Source: Alphaproteobacteria bacterium (GTDB taxonomy: Bacteria > Pseudomonadota > Alphaproteobacteria > Sphingomonadales > Kordiimonadaceae). Taken from it: 37,772 nucleotides of DNA. Positions 9,036 through 17,067 of the stretch are shown here, piece by piece. The stretch lies in assembly GCA_013372975.1 (NCBI GenBank), contig JABXIS010000064.1, positions 1 through 37,772 of the forward strand, in the 5' to 3' direction. The position numbers were made by a program, and so were the translations under genes. The first letter of the stretch is position 1. Each line of letters starts with the position of its first letter. The notes below the pieces were generated by a model that made no database searches, was not told where the DNA came from, and was given only the letters and a program-made list of their open reading frames with translations.

Positions 9036-9629
9036 ATGGCCAAAAAGCCCACGCTTACGGACAGGGACAAGGCCATTTGGGAAAAGGTGGCAGAAACCGT
9101 ACGCCCGTTAGGGGGGCGGCCTGCGGCGCCGCCCATTCCGCCACGTCGCATGGTGCGGGACCTACGTGACAACCAGGAGCTGCCGAGCGAATGGCATTCC
9201 CGCCCTGGCCCGTCGCCGGACGCCCGGATCGATAAGAAAATGAAGCGTCAGATTGCTACTGGCAGGCAAGACGTGGATCGGGCGATTGACCTGCACGGCA
9301 TGACACAGGATCAGGCCTTTCGCGCGCTCAAGGGCGCGGTCGAAGGGTCGATCAGGCGTGGTGACAAAACCATGCTGGTGGTCACAGGCAAAGGTGGCAA
9401 ACGTTTTTCCCAGCTGGAAGCCACGCCCGCCGCCTATAGAACCCGCAATGAGTTCGAGCAATTTGGCGGCGTGCTCAAGCGTATGGTGCCCTTGTGGCTC
9501 AACGGGCCGGAACTGAAGCCCTTTATCCAATCCTATGGCCCTGCGGCACAGGATCATGGCGGCGAAGGGGCGCTTTATGTGATCCTAAGGCGTCGCCTGC
9601 CGGGCAGCAGAAAGGGAGGCGCGTCATGA
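9036..9629 (+). CDS. Smr/MutS2-type domain protein
   Basis: A 197-residue protein whose C-terminal half is a Smr domain, a nuclease-like fold found at the end of MutS2 and in free-standing proteins. The conserved DLHG motif (about residue 84) and TGKGG motif (about residue 115) are both present. The N-terminal third is polar and proline-rich. Free-standing Smr proteins have been linked to RNA or DNA cleavage, including at stalled ribosomes in some species, but the role here is not known. Its stop overlaps the next start as ATGA, so the downstream XRE regulator is translationally coupled. Confidence 0.88.
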   Translation: MAKKPTLTDRDKAIWEKVAETVRPLGGRPAAPPIPPRRMVRDLRDNQELPSEWHSRPGPSPDARIDKKMKRQIATGRQDVDRAIDLHGMTQDQAFRALKGAVEGSIRRGDKTMLVVTGKGGKRFSQLEATPAAYRTRNEFEQFGGVLKRMVPLWLNGPELKPFIQSYGPAAQDHGGEGALYVILRRRLPGSRKGGAS

Positions 9630-9991
9630 CCCCTTTTGGCGAGAAATTGCGAGAACTCAGGCGGATCAAGGGCGTGAAACAGGCCGAGATGGCGGCTGCG
9701 CTTGATGTGTCTCCTGCGTATCTCTCCGCGTTGGAACATGGCAATCGGGGTGCGCCAAGCTGGGCCTTTATCCAGAAGGTGATCCAATATTTCGGCTTGA
9801 TCTGGGATGAAGCCGAAGACCTGCAGGAGCTGGCGCATATGTCCAAACCCAAGGTAACGATCGACACTTCTGGCATGGACGAACGCGCCACCCGCGCCGC
9901 CAATCTGCTGGCGCGCCGGATTGGCCGGTTGAATGATAGGGAGCTGGATCAGCTTCTGGCGTTTTTGAGCGAACCTGCAAGAAACGGCTAA
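9626..9991 (+). CDS. XRE-family transcriptional regulator
   Basis: A 121-residue DNA-binding protein with an N-terminal Cro/C1-type helix-turn-helix (about residues 7-62: KLRELRRIKGVKQAEMAAAL, then SPAYLSALEHG). The remaining part is helical and charged. I chose the ATG at 9626, which overlaps the smr stop as ATGA and has GGGAGG seven bases upstream. This regulator commonly closes the mltA-smr operon in alphaproteobacteria; its targets are unknown. Confidence 0.85.
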   Translation: MTPFGEKLRELRRIKGVKQAEMAAALDVSPAYLSALEHGNRGAPSWAFIQKVIQYFGLIWDEAEDLQELAHMSKPKVTIDTSGMDERATRAANLLARRIGRLNDRELDQLLAFLSEPARNG

Positions 9992-10069
9992 CCCTATATA
10001 CTGAATCAACTGGCAATTGTTCACTTTTTGTTCTATATTGTGCAATCTTTATAAGCATGGGGAAGCTTT

Positions 10070-10661
10070 ATGGTTGCATCTGTTCAGACCGTTTCGTTTG
10101 AAGGCATAGAAGCGCGGCCGGTTGAGGTGCAGGTGCAAATCGCAGGTGGCTTGCCGGCTTTCACGGTGGTGGGCCTGCCAGACAAGGCGGTGACTGAGGC
10201 GCGCGAGCGAGTGCGTGCGTCCCTGCTCGCTATCGGACTTTCCTTGCCGCCAGAGCGGATCACCGTGAACCTGTCCCCTGCGGACCAACCCAAGGAAGGA
10301 TCGCATTATGATCTTCCAATAGCGCTTGCTATTCTGGTTGCAATGGGCGCAGTGCCGTCGGACGCCACCGAAAATGTGGTTGTGATGGGCGAACTTGGAT
10401 TGGATGGCAGCCTGCGTGCCATCAATGGTGCTTTGCCCGCGGCGATTTATGCGGGCAGCGTTGGCAAAAGCTATGTCTGCCCTGCAGCGGTAGGGCCGGA
10501 AGCAGCCTGGGCCGGGAGCGCCGAGGTAATCGCGCCGGAAAGTCTGCTTGCCTTTATCAACCACATCAAGGGACGGCAGGTGTTGTCGGGCCCGGAACCC
10601 ACCCTGGCACTTGAGCGAATGCCGCTTCCTGATCTTCGGGATATCAAGGGACAGGAGACCG
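10070..10661 (+). pseudogene. comM: comM (YifB-family Mg-chelatase-like ATPase), N-terminal fragment
   Basis: This is the first 197 codons of comM/yifB, which encodes an AAA+ protein of the Mg-chelatase fold; ComM of naturally competent bacteria is a branch-migration helicase for integrating incoming DNA. The N-terminal ChlI-like S5-fold domain is clear (ARPVEVQVQIAGGLPAFTVV, then SLPPERITVNLSPADQPKEG, then GELGLDGSLR). The gene breaks in DIKGQETA at the left end of the 17.6-kb element. The frame continues to 10936 but encodes only element-derived residues after 197. The rest of comM resumes at 28263. Because the Walker A loop lies in the right-hand piece, this half has no ATPase. Confidence 0.95.
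10654..10661. repeat. Target-site duplication, left copy (GGAGACCG)
   Basis: The 8 bases GGAGACCG directly precede the left terminal inverted repeat and recur at 28263-28270 directly after the right one. Dropping one copy with the element restores the comM reading frame. Confidence 0.93.
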
Positions 10662-10691
10662 CGGTATGGTGGCGCAAGCGCACCCATACCG
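10662..10691. repeat. Left terminal inverted repeat within a near-palindrome
   Basis: The left end CGGTATGGTGGCGC (10662-10675) is followed by AA and then GCGCACCCATACCG (10678-10691). The latter is its reverse complement except at two positions, so the tip can fold as a 14-bp hairpin. The first arm pairs perfectly with the right end of the element. Confidence 0.85.
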
Positions 10692-10805
10692 GTTTTTCTC
10701 ATTTTTCCTCATTGGGAATTGCAAAGTCTACAAAAGTCTTTGTTTCGTTTATTTCGAATATTGACGCTATAGTAATGAGAGAAAAAGACGGAGAGGGAAA
10801 GCGCG

Positions 10806-11261
10806 ATGACATTATCTGCAGATGCGAAAGGCTTTGGTGGCAGACTTCCGTCCGTGGGAGAGCGTGCCGCCGCCAACACTCTGAGACAGCTGATAGCTTC
10901 GACGTTAGATGGCAATTCTGTGCTGAGGCTTCTTGACGAAGACAGAAAGTCGACTGAGATCACTCTTACGCCAGCCATGTCCGCTCTTTTGATAGAGCTG
11001 TTGCGGCATGTGGGCAAAGGTGAAGCGGTGATCCTTGTGCCTGTGGGCCAGGAACTGACCACACAGCAAGCCGCTGACATTCTCAATGTTTCCAGGCCCT
11101 ATTTTGTTTCTATTTTGGAAGATGGTCACATACCTTTTTCAAAAACCGGGCGGCATCGCCGGGTGCGGGCGGAGGATCTGTTTGCCTATAAAGCCAAACG
11201 AGATGAAGATCGAGCGGCGGGCCTTACAGAACTCGCTGAAATGGATGAGGAGCTGATTTGA
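10806..11261 (+). CDS. Excisionase-type HTH antitoxin (partner of a PIN toxin)
   Basis: A 151-residue protein with a MerR/excisionase-like helix-turn-helix in its C-terminal half (ELTTQQAADILNVSRPYFVS, followed by IPFSKTGRHRRVRAEDLFAYK). This layout is well known in antitoxins encoded just upstream of PIN-domain RNase toxins. The start has GGAGAGGG about eight bases upstream. The expected toxin follows four bases later but is cut after seven codons by a second element end at 11286, so this is now an orphan antitoxin. It is the first gene inside the left end. The family call is confident; the partner is inferred from family habit and the remnant. Confidence 0.82.
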   Translation: MTLSADAKGFGGRLPSVGERAAANTLRQLIASTLDGNSVLRLLDEDRKSTEITLTPAMSALLIELLRHVGKGEAVILVPVGQELTTQQAADILNVSRPYFVSILEDGHIPFSKTGRHRRVRAEDLFAYKAKRDEDRAAGLTELAEMDEELI

Positions 11262-11264
11262 CCT

Positions 11265-11432
11265 GTGTTAGCTAACCGTTTCACCCGGTATGGAGGCGCA
11301 AACGCATTCAGAAGTGTTACCTTTATTTTAGTCCGTGATATTGATGCGGCCCGCAAGTGCGGTAATCCGGCCAATGAGTTAGCCGGAGAAAACAGTGTCC
11401 TCGAGAGAATTCACCAGTATTCTACTGGCTGA
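11265..11432 (+). pseudogene. PIN-domain toxin, remnant of the first seven codons
   Basis: Directly after the antitoxin a GTG opens a frame reading MLANRFT, which resembles the usual first residues of PIN toxins that pair with this antitoxin type. At 11286 the sequence switches to CGGTATGGAGGCGC, a copy of the element's left end. The frame then runs through non-homologous sequence to a TGA at 11430-11432. None of the PIN aspartates is present. The start match is short, so the identification leans on gene order. Confidence 0.55.
11286..11306. repeat. Second, internal left-type terminal repeat
   Basis: These 21 bases match the outer left end (10662-10682) at 19 positions and point the same way; differences are at positions 9 and 17. 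I found no matching right-type end inside the element other than the outer one. It marks a second insertion event. Confidence 0.8.
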
Positions 11433-11522
11433 CCTGCTTTTTATCTGCTCATCTGTCAGCGGCTTGCTCTTTTAGGCTCAAAAGCGTCCCTCAATCTTTA
11501 AAGGATAGAGAAATTAGTTCTC

Positions 11523-12575
11523 TCATATTCTTGCAAGTGCGCCGGGCAACGTGCGCTTCAAATCTGAAAAATTGAGGTCCTCAAAATGCGCGACTGGACG
11601 GTTTGCCTTGAGCGCAAAATAAAGCAGGTAGAGAAACTTTCGCCCTACCGCAGATCTGGCCTTGCCCGCCCCGCGCCGCTTCCTTATCTTGTCATAGAAA
11701 CTATAAAGACTTTCGTTCTTATACATGGCGCGCCAAGCAGCCCAACAAAGAAGTCCCCTTGCACTTGCATCACCAAATTTAGTCATCCGTCCGCCCCAAC
11801 GGTGGCTCCCAGATTGGCGGGTAATTGGAACAATTCCTATGTAGGCAGCCAATTTCTTGGGACACGGGAAGTGATCTATCCCATCGATGGCTGCTAACAA
11901 GGTTGCTGCCGTAATGGGCCCAATGTTTGGAACACTCAAAAGTACATCGTACCCGGGAAACTTCTCCGCTATGCGTGTGATGACCTTCTCTGTTTTTAAT
12001 ATTCGACCCTTCGTTGCCAAAAACTGCTCGTGCAAGAGGCGCACATAGGCTGCATCAGCCCAGTCCCATTCAAAAGCACGAATCTCCCGCCATTTCGTGA
12101 GGCTAGTTAATTGGTTCCGTGGAAGCGGCTTTCCTTTACGCTGCAACATCGACCCCAGGCAATTGCAGCTCTGTACAGTTTCACGAACCAGATTTGCTCT
12201 TAGCGTTAAGACACTGTGCAGTTGAACTGCGTTTTCTGACCGCACACGCGCTTCAGGAAGGTAGTCCTTCTCAAGACCACGAGCTAATGCTGCGGCGTCC
12301 AGTCGATCAGATTTTTTTACTGACTTTGCAATAAGTCGAAACTGGTAGGGCGCAACCATAATCACTCGTTCAACATAGGGCTCAATTCTGAAGATGAACG
12401 GTCTAGCCGCGCCACTCGCCTCTACAGCAACCCAATCTTCAGAATGAAGGGTTGCAATAAAGCGCCTTAGACCTTCTTCATCATTAATATACTTGTTGAA
12501 TGTTGGCGCTGCGCCAGCGCGCCGATAGCAGGTGTGAAAGTCCTTTTTATGTAAATCAACTCCGATATATGCCAT
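11523..12575 (-). CDS. IS110-family transposase
   Basis: A 350-residue transposase/recombinase of the IS110 family, which uses a RuvC-like DEDD domain plus a C-terminal serine domain. The N-terminal part shows IGVDLHKKDFH (Asp), VAVEAS (Glu) and KSDRLDAAALA (two Asp). The C-terminal transposase-20 region has VPNIGPITAATLLA and FPCPKKLAAYIGIVP, then RQSGSHRWGG with the candidate serine. I chose the ATG at 12575, with GAGGAG nine bases upstream; the longer frame adds residues without family character. The element ends could not be fixed because IS110 elements lack clear terminal repeats. It sits inside the larger transposon as a later insertion. Confidence 0.93.
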   Translation of the reverse strand: MAYIGVDLHKKDFHTCYRRAGAAPTFNKYINDEEGLRRFIATLHSEDWVAVEASGAARPFIFRIEPYVERVIMVAPYQFRLIAKSVKKSDRLDAAALARGLEKDYLPEARVRSENAVQLHSVLTLRANLVRETVQSCNCLGSMLQRKGKPLPRNQLTSLTKWREIRAFEWDWADAAYVRLLHEQFLATKGRILKTEKVITRIAEKFPGYDVLLSVPNIGPITAATLLAAIDGIDHFPCPKKLAAYIGIVPITRQSGSHRWGGRMTKFGDASARGLLCWAAWRAMYKNESLYSFYDKIRKRRGAGKARSAVGRKFLYLLYFALKANRPVAHFEDLNFSDLKRTLPGALARI

Positions 12576-12599
12576 GGCACTTAACTCCTCTTCGCCGAA

Positions 12600-12745
12600 G
12601 TGGCAGCCGCACCATAATTTTTCTCGAGTTTGTTTGCTCACGGGTGGGGTCGGTCCCCGTAGTCTCTCTAGCGATTTGACCAAGCTTTTTATGCTTATGA
12701 GACATGACAGAGTACGTGGGGCTGCCAACGGCAGACGGCTGCCAC
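12600..12745 (-). ncRNA. Possible IS110 bridge-RNA region (structured non-coding stretch)
   Basis: The roughly 395 bases between the IS110 start and the next likely gene hold no convincing coding sequence. Within them a perfect 10-bp inverted pair, GTGGCAGCCG (12600-12609) and CGGCTGCCAC (12736-12745), encloses two local hairpins: GGGG/CCCC (12646-12658), and CTGCC/GGCAG (12722-12734). IS110-group elements are known to make a bridge RNA from the non-coding end upstream of the transposase. The location and fold fit that, but no target or donor loops were assigned. Confidence 0.35.
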
Positions 12746-12970
12746 ATAGCATTGTAACCTAAAATCTGGTGATAATTAAGGGTACGTGGCATGAGCAAGA
12801 GAAGGGTTGCAATTTACATATGCCAAACACTCTATGAGGCATGCAATGATCGCTATCTTCGCACCCAGCATTCATATCATTGCCCAAAAGCTCGATTGGA
12901 TTTGTCGCTAGACAAACTGCTATTCCCGCTGTTAGCTGGAGACTATTATTCACAATACGAGAACAACTGT

Positions 12971-13219
12971 ATGGCAAGTGAAGCGCAAGAAAAAAGACAC
13001 AAATATCGCTTTTGGCTTTCCGTAACGGCATTTTTTGCTGCGATATGGTTTGGAACTTTGGGCTTGGGCTCTTTTGCAGCTGGCGAAGGACTTGCTGGTG
13101 AAAATGGAGCACAGGAAATGGATCGAGTTATCATTACCTTTGGTCTAGTTGGAGTTTCCTTTTTCGCGCTCACGCTACTGTGCCTATTGCTAGCGTGGCG
13201 TTTACGCCCTATTCCATAG
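12971..13219 (+). CDS. Small membrane protein, two helices, unknown
   Basis: I do not recognise this gene. From the ATG at 12971 it encodes 82 residues: a charged N-terminus (ASEAQEKRHKYR), a first hydrophobic helix at about 13-34, a small polar loop rich in glycine and glutamate, and a second helix at about 52-75 ending in arginines. The frame is open upstream to an ATG at 12791, but those 60 residues look like chance coding. The chosen start has no clear Shine-Dalgarno. It lies just outside the IS110 insertion in the A+T-rich cargo. Confidence 0.45.
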   Translation: MASEAQEKRHKYRFWLSVTAFFAAIWFGTLGLGSFAAGEGLAGENGAQEMDRVIITFGLVGVSFFALTLLCLLLAWRLRPIP

Positions 13220-13324
13220 TGGACTTGTTCGACATCGGGCCATCTATGCCAACCCAGACCAAGAGAGGAAGCAATTTTTTCCAATCTATGTTATGCTCTC
13301 TAGCTACGGGAGCAGGAGAAACCG

Positions 13325-13675
13325 ATGTTCGGAAGGGTTCGGTCGACATATATCCCCTGTCTTGCGACGATGTTGGTATTCAGCTTCGTAGGCATCCATT
13401 CGAATGCTAGCCAGCCAGTTCCTGAAATAAATACCGCCAGCATGATCCATGTCACATCGCGTTGTATCTCAACTATGAAAGCCTATAGGCAGGCAATCGC
13501 CTTCTTGGACAAGCGCCTGAAGAAAAGCCCGCCCGCTGTTACCTTTGAAATGAAAAACGGTGACAGCATTACACTTCTCAATCGCACCCATTGGATCATG
13601 TCACTGGAGAAACGGGTTCTGATATCGGGGTATGCTGCTCGCCACCAAGCCTGCCTGATCGCACTAAAAGGCTAA
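13325..13675 (+). CDS. Predicted exported protein, unknown
   Basis: A 116-residue protein of no recognised family. Residues 1-28 look like a Sec signal peptide (a basic start, a hydrophobic stretch CLATMLVFSFVG, and a likely cut near NAS-QP). The mature part of about 88 residues is basic, contains two cysteines and has the segment FEMKNGDSITLLNRTHW. A CAGGAG lies about eight bases before the ATG. It sits in a run of small exported or membrane genes, 13.0-14.2 kb, on the same strand. Confidence 0.5.
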   Translation: MFGRVRSTYIPCLATMLVFSFVGIHSNASQPVPEINTASMIHVTSRCISTMKAYRQAIAFLDKRLKKSPPAVTFEMKNGDSITLLNRTHWIMSLEKRVLISGYAARHQACLIALKG

Positions 13676-13808
13676 CTAAACACGATATAGTCGGGTTATC
13701 TGTCAGGCAGGCCTAGGCCCTAATGCCGAACCAACACACTGCCCAGCTTGAAGGTGATAGCGGCACCTGCTAGCGTAACTCATCATTATTTTGCCAAAAG
13801 GATTATAT

Positions 13809-14195
13809 ATGTTGATCCGACCTATTTTCGTCGCGAGTCTGTTTGCGAGTATACAGCTGCCAGCCCAAGCCCAAGCTGAGGAAGAGGACAAAGCACGAAT
13901 ACAGCTGCTAGAAGACCAGGTAGTTCAGCTTCAGGCAGAGATACGGAAATTAGGCGATATTATTGATGCAATGCAGGTGCGGCTCAATCAGGTTGGCAAC
14001 GATATCCATACCCTCCAAAGGGGTGAGAGAATATCCACAGCTACAGCCATTCAGGAGTGTTATGCCCGCCGAAATGACCTGATCCAAAAACGAGATATGC
14101 TTCGATCCACCGGTCTAAAGGATGGACATCCTGACATGAAAAACATCAGCAAATTGATCGATGCGCTTCACGTGGAATGTGCGTCGCAGGAATAG
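13809..14195 (+). CDS. Exported coiled-coil protein, unknown
   Basis: A 128-residue protein with a clear signal peptide (MLIRPIFVASLFASIQLPAQAQA) followed by a heptad-like coiled coil at about residues 27-70 (RIQLLEDQVVQLQAEIRKLGD). A polar C-terminus holds two cysteines. I placed the start at 13809, six bases after AAAAGGA, rather than at 13791, because it puts the basic residue and hydrophobic stretch in the right places. The coiled coil may serve oligomerisation in the periplasm, loosely like the N-terminal part of CpoB-type proteins; I would not assign a function. Confidence 0.55.
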   Translation: MLIRPIFVASLFASIQLPAQAQAEEEDKARIQLLEDQVVQLQAEIRKLGDIIDAMQVRLNQVGNDIHTLQRGERISTATAIQECYARRNDLIQKRDMLRSTGLKDGHPDMKNISKLIDALHVECASQE

Positions 14196-14341
14196 GTACC
14201 AACTGCCTCCCGATTAAGTTGAGCTACCGCTCAAGGATGCGGTTTCATATAGAATTAGTGATACGTTCAAGCACAGCACCGATGATAACATACCTGCCGG
14301 GGCCAAATGGCATTGTGGTGGTGCGGTTTCTACTAACTTCT

Positions 14342-14385
14342 GCGTTTTGCTGATCCCTGCCTTTTCCAATAACCCGCGGCGAAAC
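14342..14385. repeat. 44-bp direct repeat, copy 1
   Basis: These 44 bases recur exactly at 27768-27811, 13.4 kb away in the same element, while the flanks on both sides are unrelated. Read on the minus strand, both encode FRRGLLEKAGISKT. Here the match sits in a 298-base stretch (14196-14493) with no convincing gene; a minus-strand frame 14214-14423 runs through it and looks like a remnant of a winged-helix gene. Confidence 0.85.
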
Positions 14386-14493
14386 GATACACCCTTTCTA
14401 TTCTTAGCTATGCTCCCGACCAATGCTGCTTATAGTCAAGCCTGACAACCACGGATATACGAACGATATATAGTTAGTGGCGCGTCAAGAAGC

Positions 14494-15792
14494 CTAACCG
14501 AAGGGTTCACCAAAATATGTGAGTGCCCAAATGGCGAGCAAATATACACTTACGATGGACTGAAACCCTGAAAGGGTTCTCATCCATCCACTCGCGCTAT
14601 AAACATATTCTCGCGGCTGCATCTTTGATATCCATGTGCCCACATTAAGGTCACGCCAGCCAACATGAAAAGCCGAAAGCGTACTAAAGTACAGCGCTAT
14701 TAGTATGGCCCGCCCAACCCTTAACTTGAGGCGCAACGGGCGCTGAAATCCAATATCTTGTCGGATCCTTGTTTCATTCCAAACCAACCAAATACCATCT
14801 GTTTCATTAGAGGTTAGGCTAAAGAAATAGGGTATTGCAAAGACGAAAATGCCGACGAGAAGAATCAATAGTGGCCTACCCTGTGCGGCGCCATAGTCAA
14901 CAGGCAACTCGAAAAAGACATATTGGAACATAGCGTTTACCACTGAAAAAAGGCTCCCGCTTAGATCGCGAATTCGATGCGACTTTCCTAGAGCGGCGGA
15001 TACTTCGTTCGCTTGCTCTCTGAAACCTTTTTCTCGAAACAGTCGCCGCAACTTCTCAAGTGCATCCGGGTTGGAACTAAAGCGAAGGTTACGTAGGCCT
15101 TTTGCCCGGGCAAACTTATGAACGATTGGAAGAGAATCGGAATCAGGCTCAAACACAACGTTTGAGAAATCGGTATTGGTAAAGTCTGCATTGGAAAGGT
15201 CTGTACCTTGAAAGCGAACATTGACTAGATCGCTATCTAAAAATGATACTCCTCGCAAATCGGCGTAATCAAAATTAATGGGTTCTTCTGGGGAGCCTAA
15301 AAGCTGCGCCTCTAGAAACGATCCGTCGCGAAGAATTGCGCCGGAAAATGAAATGCCAGGGGGAACAATAGTATTATTAAAATCAGCCCATGGAATTTTT
15401 GATCCCTGAAACGAGGCACCTGCCAAATTGCCCACAAATCTAGCACCAATTAGATCGGCCCAGTCTAAATCCAAGTCATAGTCTTTATCTTCGATACTGT
15501 AGTAGTCTGGGCGGCATAAGACCAGTCGTCGTGAGTCAGACAAAATTGCGGCAATAGTATCCGTTCTCCGAAAATTCTCGGGCAACTGTCGCCCTACTTC
15601 ATCTAACCAAAACCTGTGGTCTTCCATATCATGTTTCAGTTTTTGCTCATCTAAATCGTAAAGCTCTTTAAGTTGGATGTCGCATTTTTTTGCATCACCA
15701 AAGGCCGATATCGAAGCAAAAGAAGTCAGAAGAGTGATGGAAGAAGTCAAGATAGCTAACCTGACAACATTCGATATTTCTTTGTGGAACAT
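14494..15792 (-). CDS. Pentapeptide-repeat membrane protein
   Basis: A 432-residue protein with an N-terminal signal or anchor (about 10-32). A polar region with two cysteines follows, then pentapeptide repeats at about 110-215 (for example ADLIGARF, GASFQGSK, ADLRGVSFLDSDL, TDLSNADFTNTDF). A helical linker comes next, and three or four predicted membrane helices fill the last third (about 305-325, 360-385 and 410-430). Pentapeptide repeats form a right-handed quadrilateral helix; here they probably face the periplasm. Combinations of such repeats with C-terminal membrane segments occur in several uncharacterised families, sometimes with ion-channel-like tails. The role is unknown. Confidence 0.75.
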   Translation of the reverse strand: MFHKEISNVVRLAILTSSITLLTSFASISAFGDAKKCDIQLKELYDLDEQKLKHDMEDHRFWLDEVGRQLPENFRRTDTIAAILSDSRRLVLCRPDYYSIEDKDYDLDLDWADLIGARFVGNLAGASFQGSKIPWADFNNTIVPPGISFSGAILRDGSFLEAQLLGSPEEPINFDYADLRGVSFLDSDLVNVRFQGTDLSNADFTNTDFSNVVFEPDSDSLPIVHKFARAKGLRNLRFSSNPDALEKLRRLFREKGFREQANEVSAALGKSHRIRDLSGSLFSVVNAMFQYVFFELPVDYGAAQGRPLLILLVGIFVFAIPYFFSLTSNETDGIWLVWNETRIRQDIGFQRPLRLKLRVGRAILIALYFSTLSAFHVGWRDLNVGTWISKMQPREYVYSASGWMRTLSGFQSIVSVYLLAIWALTYFGEPFG

Positions 15793-16055
15793 GCTTTAGG
15801 CTCCTTCGGTTTTTTGCAATAACAATAACCGGAAAATGCGTATTGACAGCTGCACCTGCGACTTGTGTAGCATTGGGCCAGATCATCCTTCGCTAGCAGG
15901 TCTGACGTGCAAACTATTAAACCATAAAGATTATAAAGTGACCTATGGTTTAAGTTGTGATAAATCTAGTTCAATTTTCCAGCAGTTGTGACGACTTCTG
16001 TATCTGTTGTTTCTAGTTTTGTGGTGCATGCGCAACAATAAGATAGGGGGCAACG

Positions 16056-17057
16056 ATGAATTTGCAGCAAGGGACTAATAATCAAAGCAACAAAGCCACT
16101 GAACAAGATGCAAATGCGCAGCAGCTAGGCGCCGGAAAATCCGCAAATACAAAGGTGCCCCAAAGCAAGTCCGGCGGCCACACCACTCTTGGAACCAGCT
16201 CAACACATAGTTCGGGTAGCATTTTAGGTTTATTTGGTAAACGCGGACAACTCACTCCCACATTCGATATGAATGAAATAACTGCTTTGATTGGATATGC
16301 TGCAGAAAAAGGAATTGGCTTGGGGGGTGAGCTTGAAAGCCTCCAGGACGCTGTTTTCAAATACCAGCAGGGTTCAACACTAGATACAGAGAAAGAGGTT
16401 CTAGTAAGTTACGCTAAGCTTTGCCAGAAGACCCAGCCGGTAATTGGCCGAAATGTTGTTGGGCATAGACACCTATGGCGTGAAACTCAACTTTTCATGC
16501 TCGCTACTACGCTCATATTCATTATGAGTATTTCTGCGCTCGCTGTCGGCCTCTGGCTTTCCGATGAGGTGCTATCCGACGAGATATATTTCGGGTTCAG
16601 TAGCGATGTCTTCAACCACTATTTACCGTTTGTTACTCCCTTTTTGTGGGGAGCTCTCGGCTCTTGCATATATATTCTCAAGCGTATCAACGATGAGTCA
16701 TCAAATATGTCGTTTGATGCGCATCTTTTCAAAGGGTGGCTTTCGAGGGCTTTGCTTGGAGCTGTCCTGGGTGGGAGCATTGTCCACGTCATCGACCCAG
16801 CCTCCATCGACACGGTCATGGTCTCATCAACGGCATTTGCATTTCTGACAGGCGTGGGAACCAAGGTCGTTTATGGTGCACTGGAAAAGCTGATTGAACT
16901 ATTAGCAGAAAAACTAAACTTGCAGTCGCTAAATAGAAAGGCAACATCCTCACAAGTTATCTCTGAGTTCCTGGCCGCGGAGATTGCAAATATCGACCCG
17001 ACTACCGATAAAGAGAAATATGACGCGCTGGTCGCATTACTGAATTCCCGTACCTAG
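16056..17057 (+). CDS. Membrane protein with polar N-terminus, paired with an exported MBL protein
   Basis: I do not recognise a family. The 333-residue product has a glutamine/serine-rich disordered N-terminus (1-55), a helical region (70-130), and about four membrane helices: near 150-172, 188-208, 228-246 and 256-275. A charged C-terminal helix follows (290-333). A GGGGGC precedes the ATG. Its stop overlaps the Shine-Dalgarno of the next gene, an exported metallo-beta-lactamase-fold protein, so the two form a tight operon. The 263 bases upstream (15793-16055) form the divergent control region shared with the pentapeptide gene. Confidence 0.65.
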   Translation: MNLQQGTNNQSNKATEQDANAQQLGAGKSANTKVPQSKSGGHTTLGTSSTHSSGSILGLFGKRGQLTPTFDMNEITALIGYAAEKGIGLGGELESLQDAVFKYQQGSTLDTEKEVLVSYAKLCQKTQPVIGRNVVGHRHLWRETQLFMLATTLIFIMSISALAVGLWLSDEVLSDEIYFGFSSDVFNHYLPFVTPFLWGALGSCIYILKRINDESSNMSFDAHLFKGWLSRALLGAVLGGSIVHVIDPASIDTVMVSSTAFAFLTGVGTKVVYGALEKLIELLAEKLNLQSLNRKATSSQVISEFLAAEIANIDPTTDKEKYDALVALLNSRT

Positions 17058-17067
17058 GAGGCAGGGT

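Noticed and set aside
12791-12970. N-terminal extension of the small membrane protein to an ATG at 12791
   Set aside because: The added 60 residues have no signal, helix or family pattern and overlap the probable end of the IS110 non-coding region.
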